Assembly: GCA_946481605.1 (NCBI GenBank)
Contig: CAMLPA010000290.1
Location: forward strand, 1 to 5,012
Direction of reading: 5' to 3'
Origin: an uncultured Flavihumibacter sp.
GTDB taxonomy: Bacteria > Bacteroidota > Bacteroidia > Chitinophagales > Chitinophagaceae
DNA length: 5,012 nt
Shown here: positions 1-4,493 of the stretch, piece after piece
Position numbering within the stretch: the first letter of the stretch is position 1
Layout of the letters: each line of letters starts with the position of its first letter
Translations under genes and position numbers: made by a program
Notes under the pieces: model-generated
The model's input: the letters and a program-made list of their open reading frames with translations, nothing else
Told to the model about the DNA's origin: nothing
Database searches by the model: none

Positions 1-18
1 CGAAAAAGTAAAAAGAAA

Positions 19-45
19 CGGGCGTATCAAAGAACGATACGCCCG
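19..45. terminator. Probable bidirectional intrinsic terminator
   Basis: A perfect 10-bp inverted repeat (CGGGCGTATC at 19-28 pairs with GATACGCCCG at 36-45) encloses a 7-base loop. Read on the minus strand, the hairpin is followed by TTTCTTTTTACTTTTTCG (positions 18-1), a good U-rich tail. Read on the plus strand it is followed by ATTTATTTCATTCAT. It could therefore end the minus-strand lipoprotein transcript, whose stop codon is about 275 bases away, and also a plus-strand gene lying left of the window, which cannot be seen here. Confidence 0.8.
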
Positions 46-127
46 ATTTATTTCATTCATATTTTCTCATGAAGTATTTCCAAAAAAAATCTCAGCCATC
101 AACAAGCAAGATATTAAATCAATAGCA

Positions 128-171
128 CACGTTGCGCCGCCTTGTTGCGAAGCATGACGCAATTGTGAGAA
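128..171 (-). repeat. Possible degenerate copy of the TTCACGCAA/GACGCAAAG repeat
   Basis: On the minus strand this stretch begins TTCTCACAATTGCGTCATGC, which resembles the start of the copy behind ahpD (TTCTCGCAATTGCTTCACGC, minus strand of 3783-3764), with 17 of 20 positions equal by eye. The remainder (GCAACAAGGCGGCGCAACG) only loosely follows the GCAAAG-rich pattern. If real, it is a diverged second copy on the lipoprotein transcript, between the clear copy and the terminator. Confidence 0.35.
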
Positions 172-232
172 ATAAAAAGTAGCCCTCTTTCTTCAACTTT
201 TTCCCTGCAGAAGTCCGAAAACATACAAGGAC

Positions 233-287
233 TTGCGTCCTTGCTCCCTAGCGTCTGCGCAGTGCACAGCACAAGCAGTTGCGTGAA
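233..287 (-). repeat. Dispersed repeat copy A, downstream of the lipoprotein gene
   Basis: Read on the minus strand it begins TTCACGCAACTGCTTGTGCT and ends GGAGCAAGGACGCAA. It matches 3550-3605 in inverted orientation at 53 of 56 aligned positions (one single-base indel and two substitutions), and weaker similarity continues about 15 bases beyond the GACGCAA end. It starts 32 bases after the lipoprotein stop codon, in the same sense as that gene. No reading frame or transposase accompanies it. Repeats of this GCAAAGACGCAAAG flavour are, as I recall, common in intergenic DNA of Bacteroidota and some other bacteria; their function is unknown. Confidence 0.85.
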
Positions 288-319
288 AAAAATTGTCAGT
301 GCACAATATCGCTGAAATC

Positions 320-841
320 CTACAATGAATCCTTCTTCGCCCCCAGGTTCGCATATTTATTCACCGCATTACAATCCACCTCTTTCAAAGGAAACCCTGT
401 AAACTGAAGCTGCGAACGGTCCGAAAAAACCATTCTCCCGTTTTTCTCTTCCACCGGCCCATAGCCTTCCACCATCGAATCGCCCTGTTTCAAAAAACTC
501 ACTTCTCTGATAGAAACTTTTCCTTCCGACATAAAAGTATATTCCCCGAACAAAGTATCTCCGGAAGCCTGCAATACCACCATCCCTACATTTTTATCCT
601 TCTCAAAAAGATTGTAAGTCAGGTTGCCTTTTATGGAGTCCGCGCTCACGATCATCGACATGCTGATGGTGTCCCTGCCATTTATGCCGGCGTAGCAAAG
701 TGCCACATTGCTTTTCGGTACAAAAGCGGAGCCGTTCTTTCCCCCTTCCACCCCATCGGGACTGGTTGGTTTAGGATCTGCATTGTTACAGGAAAAAAGA
801 AAGATGGCTGCCGCGAAAGCCGGAATCTGAAAAAGTTTCAT
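320..841 (-). CDS. Conserved hypothetical lipoprotein, Bacteroidota type (173 aa)
   Basis: This encodes a probable small membrane-anchored lipoprotein of unknown function. The N-terminus MKLFQIPAFAAAIFLFSC is a short lipoprotein signal peptide: Lys2, a hydrophobic core, then FLFSC with the lipidated cysteine at residue 18. The mature part opens with a polar, Pro/Gly/Asn-rich tether (residues 19-45). A compact, probably beta-rich domain follows, with alternating motifs such as DTISMSM, GDTLFGEYTF, EGYG and EEKNGRMVF. Two cysteines, C49 and C157, sit near the two ends of this domain and might form a disulfide after export. I recall similar CYxY...EKDKN...YTFxSEG proteins in many Bacteroidota genomes, always without known function. 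The start at 841 is preferred over an in-frame ATG at 880, because the longer form would bury the signal peptide behind a polar stretch. No Shine-Dalgarno motif is visible; the leader is A/T-rich, as usual in this phylum. The gene is divergent from the helicase gene and appears to stand alone. Confidence 0.85.
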   Translation of the reverse strand: MKLFQIPAFAAAIFLFSCNNADPKPTSPDGVEGGKNGSAFVPKSNVALCYAGINGRDTISMSMIVSADSIKGNLTYNLFEKDKNVGMVVLQASGDTLFGEYTFMSEGKVSIREVSFLKQGDSMVEGYGPVEEKNGRMVFSDRSQLQFTGFPLKEVDCNAVNKYANLGAKKDSL

Positions 842-901
842 GGTAATTTTTTTTAATGAACACAAAACGTGTCCATTCATAATGATAAAATTTAATAGAA
901 A

Positions 902-932
902 TAAAGATAATCGAATTCGTGGGCAGAATAAA
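902..932 (-). promoter_or_regulatory. Candidate Bacteroidota-type promoter for the lipoprotein gene
   Basis: On the minus strand, TATCTTTA (909-902) resembles the phylum -7 box TAnnTTTG with one mismatch. TTTA (932-929) lies exactly 19 bases upstream and resembles the -33 box TTTG, also with one mismatch. Transcription would start near 895 and leave a leader of roughly 53 nt. Both elements lack the final G in a very A/T-rich stretch, so a chance match is quite possible. Confidence 0.3.
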
Positions 933-1033
933 TGTTATCAGGATGAAAGGAAAATTTTGAATCCGGCCTACTGAAAGAAAATAACGGAAAGGCTTCCGGG
1001 CAAAACACTGATTCGGGTAACGGAAAACAACGT

Positions 1034-1044
1034 CGGTGGCACCG
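1034..1044. repeat. CGGTGGCACCG palindrome, copy 1
   Basis: This is an exact 11-base copy with arms CGGTG/CACCG around a central G. It lies 89 bases upstream (start to start) of copy 2. A symmetric arrangement of this kind suits a dimeric DNA-binding protein, but no regulator is encoded nearby to support that. Confidence 0.6.
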
Positions 1045-1117
1045 ATTCCGCGAATTTCGCGCCCAAGGGCGTTTTCTTCCAAAAGATTAACACCGTGCAC
1101 ATCAACAGAAAAACACG

Positions 1118-1156
1118 GTACCCGGTGGCACCGCTATACCGGTGGCACCGGGGTAC
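1118..1156. promoter_or_regulatory. Tandem CGGTGGCACCG palindromes, candidate operator upstream of the helicase
   Basis: Two exact copies of the 11-base palindrome (1123-1133 and 1140-1150) lie 17 bases apart, start to start. With their flanks they also form a larger imperfect inverted repeat: GGTACCCGGTGGCACC at 1118-1133 opposes GGTGGCACCGGGGTAC at 1141-1156, with one central mismatch per arm and one extra G. The second copy is centred on 1145, about 33 bases upstream of the inferred transcription start, where a -33 box would be expected. An operator or activator site is the simplest reading; an unrelated dispersed palindromic repeat is the main alternative. Confidence 0.45.
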
Positions 1157-1168
1157 GCAATTCCTTCG

Positions 1169-1177
1169 TAAATTGCA
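1169..1177 (+). promoter_or_regulatory. Candidate -7 box of the helicase promoter, very short leader
   Basis: TAAATTGCA followed by CCC and the ATG resembles the phylum pattern TAnnTTTG-CA placed almost on the start codon, with one T of the TTTG missing. Transcription would begin around 1176-1180, giving a nearly leaderless mRNA; this fits the absence of a ribosome-binding site. No TTTG is present at the expected -33 position (about 1146-1149), which instead falls inside a CGGTGGCACCG palindrome. Confidence 0.45.
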
Positions 1178-1180
1178 CCC

Positions 1181-3526
1181 ATGTTTAATTACCTGGAAGG
1201 ATTGAATGAGCAGCAACGAGAAGCTGTATTGCATAAAGACGGACCCATCATGATTGTTGCCGGCGCCGGCAGCGGAAAAACCAAAGTACTCACTACCCGT
1301 ATTGCCCACCTCATGGCACAGGGGGTAGACGCGTTCAACATACTCGCCCTTACCTTTACCAATAAGGCCGCTGCGGAAATGAAGGAAAGGATTGGTAAGA
1401 TTCTCGGCAACAGCGAGGCGCGCAATTTATATGTGGGTACGTTCCACAGTGTTTTCGCAAGGATTCTGCGCGGGGAAGCCCACAACATCGGGTACCCCAA
1501 CAACTTCACGATATACGATACCGACGATTCAAGGAGCGTGCTGAAAACGGTGATCAATGAAATGAATCTCGACGACAAGCACTACAAACCCAATGTGGTG
1601 CACAGCAGGATTTCAGGAGCAAAAAACGCACTCGTCGGCCCCGCAGAATATGCCACCGATTATTATATTCAGCAGGAAGACATGCGGCAGAACCGGCCGG
1701 AGATCGCCCGCATCTTTGACGCATACGTGAAAAGATGTTTCAAAAACGGCGCGATGGACTTCGACGACCTGCTGCTGAAAATGTATGAACTGCTGAACAC
1801 GCAGCCTGATGCACTGCACAAATACCAGCATAAGTTCAAATACATACTCGTAGATGAGTACCAGGATACCAACCCCGCCCAGTACGCCATCATCAAACTG
1901 CTCGCAGCCATGCACGAAAACATCTGTGTGGTGGGTGATGATGCGCAAAGTATCTACTCTTTCCGGGGGGCTACCATCGAAAATATCCTCCAGTTCCAGA
2001 AAGATTACGATGATGTAAAAGTGGTGAAACTGGAACAGAACTACCGCTGTACGCAGAATATCCTGAACGTTGCCAACGAAATCATCAGCAACAATAAAGG
2101 ACAGATTCCTAAAAACCTCTGGACCGATAACGCACAGGGCGAAAAGATCAGGCTGGTCCGTACGATGAGCGACAATGAGGAAGGGCATTTCGTAGCCGAT
2201 ACCATCCAGGAGCAGAAGCTGCGCAACCATTTCAACAACCGAGATTTCGCGATCCTCTATAGAACAAACGCACAGAGCCGCGCATTTGAAGAGAGCCTGA
2301 GAAGAAAAGCCATCCCCTATAAAATATTCGGCGGCATGTCTTTCTATCAAAGGAAGGAAATCCGCGACTTTGTGGCTTACCTCCGTATCATCGTGAACGG
2401 TCAGGATGAGGAAGGGCTGAAGCGTATTATCAACTACCCCGCCAGGGGAATCGGGAAGACCACCGTTGAAAAAGCGGTGATCGTTGCCAACGAGCAGAAT
2501 ATCTCTATGTGGCAGGTACTGGAAAGAGCCGGAGAATTCGGATTCAAGGCGGGTACGTTGGAGTCGATCCAGCAGTTTGTTCAGATGATAAAGTATTTCC
2601 GTGCATTACTGAACGATAAGAATGCTTACGATGTGGCGCAGCAGGTAGGTAAGCATACCAACATGGTGAAGGAACTTTTCTCCGATAAAACATCAGAGGG
2701 CCTGGCGCGTTACGAGAACGTGCAGGAATTGCTGAACTCTATCAAGGAGTTTACAGAAACCCCTGATACGGAAGATGGAGAGCAGGTGGATAAATCACTC
2801 GGGGCTTACCTTCAGCAGATCACACTGCTCACGGATGCCGATAACGACGAAGATGAGAATGCGGATGTGGTGAAACTGATGACCATCCACGCGGCGAAGG
2901 GGCTTGAATTTCCCGTTGTATTTTCTGTGGGACTCGAAGAAACTTTGTTTCCCAGTGCCATGTCCATCAATACCAGGGAAGAATTGGAAGAGGAACGGCG
3001 GTTGTTTTATGTAGTGGTTACACGAGCGAAAACCAGGTTATGGATTTCTTATGCGAATAGTCGTTACCGCTTCGGGCAACTGGTGCAGAATGAACCCAGT
3101 CGTTTCCTCGAAGAAATTCCTGATGAATACCTTGACCGCAGCTACTCAGGTGGTGGTGCCCGCAACCAGGGCGCTTCCTTTACCGGAGGATCAGCTTTCG
3201 AAAGAATGAAAGGTGGTTTCGGCGCAGCCGCGCAGGCAGAAAAAATGTATGGTCCTCCGCCAGCCAAAAGAAAGGATACCAAACCGGCATACATGCCGCC
3301 CCCGGCGCCCGCCAAAGTGGTGGAACATGTGCCTTCAACCGATTTCGTGGCGAGTGATACCAGTAACTTACAGGTAGGTCAGCAGGTGGAACACCAGAAG
3401 TTTGGGTTCGGAACTGTGGCCAAGTTGGAGGGGTCCGCGCATAACCCGATTGCTACGATTAACTTTCAGCACAACGGGGAGAAAAAAATTATGCTGAATT
3501 ACGCGAAGTTGCGGATAGTGGAGTAG
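1181..3526 (+). CDS. pcrA: ATP-dependent 3'-5' DNA helicase, PcrA/UvrD family (781 aa)
   Basis: This is a superfamily 1A helicase that unwinds DNA in nucleotide excision and mismatch repair, replication restart and transcription-coupled repair. All core motifs are present in order: Q motif LNEQQREAV (Q12), Walker A GAGSGKT (K33), Ia LTFTNKAAAEM (57-67), Walker B DEYQDT (225-230), III VGDDAQSIYSFRGA (251-264), IV EQNYR (285-289), IVa-like GGMSFYQRKEI (384-394), V MTIHAAKGLEF (567-577), and VI EERRLFYVVVTRAK (604-617) with the arginine finger R615. A flexible Gly/Pro/Ala-rich linker (about 656-728) leads to a C-terminal Tudor-like domain (about 732-781) containing KFGFGTV and ending NYAKLRIVE. 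In PcrA/UvrD this domain contacts RNA polymerase. The length is normal and the frame intact. The ATG at 1181 fits the position of the Q motif and the adjacent promoter-like box. PcrA and UvrD cannot be distinguished from sequence alone. The gene seems to be a single transcription unit, convergent with ahpD. Confidence 0.96.
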   Translation: MFNYLEGLNEQQREAVLHKDGPIMIVAGAGSGKTKVLTTRIAHLMAQGVDAFNILALTFTNKAAAEMKERIGKILGNSEARNLYVGTFHSVFARILRGEAHNIGYPNNFTIYDTDDSRSVLKTVINEMNLDDKHYKPNVVHSRISGAKNALVGPAEYATDYYIQQEDMRQNRPEIARIFDAYVKRCFKNGAMDFDDLLLKMYELLNTQPDALHKYQHKFKYILVDEYQDTNPAQYAIIKLLAAMHENICVVGDDAQSIYSFRGATIENILQFQKDYDDVKVVKLEQNYRCTQNILNVANEIISNNKGQIPKNLWTDNAQGEKIRLVRTMSDNEEGHFVADTIQEQKLRNHFNNRDFAILYRTNAQSRAFEESLRRKAIPYKIFGGMSFYQRKEIRDFVAYLRIIVNGQDEEGLKRIINYPARGIGKTTVEKAVIVANEQNISMWQVLERAGEFGFKAGTLESIQQFVQMIKYFRALLNDKNAYDVAQQVGKHTNMVKELFSDKTSEGLARYENVQELLNSIKEFTETPDTEDGEQVDKSLGAYLQQITLLTDADNDEDENADVVKLMTIHAAKGLEFPVVFSVGLEETLFPSAMSINTREELEEERRLFYVVVTRAKTRLWISYANSRYRFGQLVQNEPSRFLEEIPDEYLDRSYSGGGARNQGASFTGGSAFERMKGGFGAAAQAEKMYGPPPAKRKDTKPAYMPPPAPAKVVEHVPSTDFVASDTSNLQVGQQVEHQKFGFGTVAKLEGSAHNPIATINFQHNGEKKIMLNYAKLRIVE

Positions 3527-3549
3527 GGTTTCTGAGAAGGAGTTTGGTT

Positions 3550-3605
3550 TTCACGCAACTGCTTTGTGCTGTGCACTGCGCAGACGCAAAGGAGCAAGGA
3601 CGCAA
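3550..3605 (+). repeat. Dispersed repeat copy B, downstream of the helicase gene
   Basis: It begins TTCACGCAACTGCTTTGTGC 23 bases after the helicase stop codon and ends GGAGCAAGGACGCAA. It is an inverted near-duplicate of copy A (53 of 56 positions). Its last 23 bases match copy C in inverted orientation with one mismatch. Compared with C it carries an extra middle segment, CTGTGCACTGCGCAG, shared only with copy A. It is oriented in the same sense as the helicase gene. Confidence 0.85.
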
Positions 3606-3663
3606 AGCCTTGTTTGGTTTGCATTCCTTGTGTATCTCGTTACGCGGGAACAATAGATTGTGA

Positions 3664-3682
3664 TGCTGCTTATTAAGCAGCA
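3664..3682. repeat. Perfect 19-base palindrome (TGCTGCTTA-T-TAAGCAGCA)
   Basis: Nine-base arms flank a single T. On the plus strand it is followed by AAAAAA, so on the minus strand a run of six T comes before rather than after the hairpin. That is the wrong order for an intrinsic terminator in either direction. It may be a protein-binding site or a remnant of repeat DNA. Confidence 0.5.
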
Positions 3683-3738
3683 AAAAACATGCTCATAAAG
3701 CGCGCCTTTATTCAACCATTCCAAAATTAAACCGCTCC

Positions 3739-3783
3739 TTGCGTCTTTGCTCCTTTGCGTCTTTGCGTGAAGCAATTGCGAGA
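3739..3783 (-). repeat. Dispersed repeat copy C, downstream of ahpD
   Basis: On the minus strand it reads TTCTCGCAATTGC, then TTCACGCAAAGACGCAAAGG, then AGCAAAGACGCAA. The TTCACGCAA start is 17 bases after the ahpD stop codon, in the same sense as ahpD. It lacks the middle insert found in copies A and B and has the plainer tandem GACGCAAAG form. No protein-coding element is attached. Confidence 0.8.
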
Positions 3784-3788
3784 ACCTG

Positions 3789-4382
3789 TTACAACAACAC
3801 CGCAAGACTCCGTACCACAGCCCCCAAACGCACCGCATCGTGGATCTTTTGCTTCGAAGCCCCATGCAATACAATGTTCTTCTCGTGTGAAGTCACGCAC
3901 ATTTCACAGCCGTTCACAGCACTCACCACCAGGCTGATGGTTTCGAACAGTTCCTTGCCCAGCACCGGGTTGGCCATGATGCTCATGCGGATGCCGGCGG
4001 GAGCAGTATTGTAGAAATCTTCGTGCATAAAGTGGCGGAAGCGGTAATATACGTTGTTGGCGGCCATCAGCGAAGTACAACTGATCACTTCGGCCAGTTC
4101 CTTATCGGTGGCACCTTCTGCTTTTGCTTTTGCAGTGAACGCTTCCTGCAGCAGTGTGTTCTTTTCATTTACGGCTACGGCAAACGCGATAAGATATGCT
4201 TCTTTACGTGGCAGACTCTCCGCCTGAAGGGAGTTGGTAATATTGATCTTCAGGTCTTTCAGATAACGGGCATCAGTAGCTGCGAGTAATTTCAGGGAAG
4301 GCGTAACGGCAGATGGATCAATGCCGAGGTCCTGGAGCAATGCAACGGCATTGTCCGTGGTATTTGCGGTTCCGAACATCAT
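3789..4382 (-). CDS. ahpD: AhpD-like alkylhydroperoxidase / CMD-family protein (197 aa)
   Basis: In mycobacteria AhpD is a thiol-disulfide protein that passes electrons from lipoylated dihydrolipoamide acyltransferase to AhpC and has weak peroxidase activity itself. The catalytic signature is visible here: E147, C159, C162 and H166 in LFETIS...NGCEMCVTSHEK. The spacings match those of Mycobacterium tuberculosis E118, C130, C133 and H137. The residue equivalent to the mycobacterial H132 is M161. The N-terminal half (about 60-120, AYLIAFAVAV...ISCTSLMAANNVYYRF) looks like the degenerate first repeat of the two-fold AhpD fold. The length slightly exceeds the mycobacterial protein. Two consecutive ATG codons (4382 and 4379) could each start translation; the first is given. 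It follows ahpC in the same direction after 111 bases, probably as an operon. A generic carboxymuconolactone decarboxylase-type function is less likely given the ahpC partner. Confidence 0.92.
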   Translation of the reverse strand: MMFGTANTTDNAVALLQDLGIDPSAVTPSLKLLAATDARYLKDLKINITNSLQAESLPRKEAYLIAFAVAVNEKNTLLQEAFTAKAKAEGATDKELAEVISCTSLMAANNVYYRFRHFMHEDFYNTAPAGIRMSIMANPVLGKELFETISLVVSAVNGCEMCVTSHEKNIVLHGASKQKIHDAVRLGAVVRSLAVLL

Positions 4383-4403
4383 GGTAATAAATTTGAGGAG
4401 AAA

Positions 4404-4473
4404 GGAAACCGGCTATCCTGGGTCGTTCATCCGGGCTGTTGTTTCTTATGTTGTGCTTTGGATAGCCGGTTCC
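4404..4473 (-). promoter_or_regulatory. Long-loop hairpin between ahpC and ahpD
   Basis: AACCGGCTATCC (4407-4418) is perfectly complementary to GGATAGCCGGTT (4460-4471), and two more base pairs form on each side if one A is bulged. The loop is 41 bases. On the ahpC-ahpD transcript the hairpin is followed by TTTCCTTTCTCC and then, within about 20 bases, the ahpD start. It may be a leaky terminator, a processing or stability element protecting the ahpC mRNA 3' end, or a modulator of ahpD translation. The sequence does not distinguish these. Confidence 0.6.
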
Positions 4474-4493
4474 TTAAGAAGATAAAGAAAAAA

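Larger units (their letters stand above)
46..319. other. Intergenic region without a gene, carrying dispersed repeats
   Basis: These 274 bases lie between the terminator and the lipoprotein stop codon. I find no convincing coding sequence on either strand. The stretch 46-127 is A/T-rich and featureless. The right half holds a clear repeat copy (233-287) and a possible degenerate one (128-171), described separately. A small inverted repeat, AAGTCC at 211-216 with GGACTT at 229-234, is not followed by a T-tract and is probably not a terminator. Confidence 0.6.
842..1180. other. Divergent intergenic region between the lipoprotein and helicase genes
   Basis: This 339-base gap separates two divergent starts and shows no credible gene. 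The left part (842-960) is A/T-rich and probably carries the lipoprotein promoter. The right part (about 1030-1165) is markedly richer in G/C and crowded with small palindromes: three copies of CGGTGGCACCG (1034-1044, 1123-1133, 1140-1150), CGCGAATTTCGCG (1049-1061), CGCCCAAGGGCG (1060-1071), and an ACCGTG/CACGGT pair (1092-1097 with 1114-1119). This looks regulatory or like degenerate repeat DNA rather than coding. Confidence 0.6.
3527..3788. other. Convergent intergenic region with inverted repeat copies
   Basis: These 262 bases separate the convergent stop codons of the helicase and ahpD. No credible gene is present; short frames here translate the repeats. Copies B and C face each other, sharing 22 of 23 bases between 3583-3605 and the complement of 3739-3761, so a read-through transcript from either side could fold into a long stem around a 133-base loop. 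A perfect palindrome (3664-3682) and a weak hairpin, ATAAAG/CTTTAT at 3695-3711, lie between them. Neither is directly followed by a T-tract in the usual terminator layout. Confidence 0.7.

Noticed and set aside
1060..1075. CGCCCAAGGGCG followed by TTTT as an intrinsic terminator
   Set aside because: The stem is only four or five pairs with a very tight loop, and no plus-strand gene lies upstream of it in the window.
1613..2350. A 245-codon open frame antisense to the helicase gene
   Set aside because: It lies wholly opposite a complete, motif-rich helicase and its translation shows no recognisable domain; long antisense frames are expected in such coding sequence.
233..3605. Copies A and B as the terminal inverted repeats of a transposon carrying the lipoprotein and helicase genes
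   Set aside because: No transposase or target duplication is visible, the cargo is housekeeping, and a third related copy lies outside the pair, which fits a dispersed repeat better.
3664..3682. The 19-base palindrome as a terminator for the helicase or ahpD
   Set aside because: On the plus strand it is followed by A residues, and on the minus strand the T-run precedes the hairpin, so neither direction has the hairpin-then-U arrangement.
3551..4014. Open frames on both strands whose peptides read like FAPLRLCVK / RLCVLAPLRL
   Set aside because: These are translations of the GACGCAAAG repeat and of the ahpD antisense strand. They have no ribosome-binding or domain evidence, and peptides of this kind are a familiar artefact of the repeat.
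4106..4115. A further CGGTGGCACC match inside ahpD
   Set aside because: It lacks the last base of the palindrome and is explained by the coding sequence for Gly-Ala-Thr at residues 90-92, so it is most likely coincidence.
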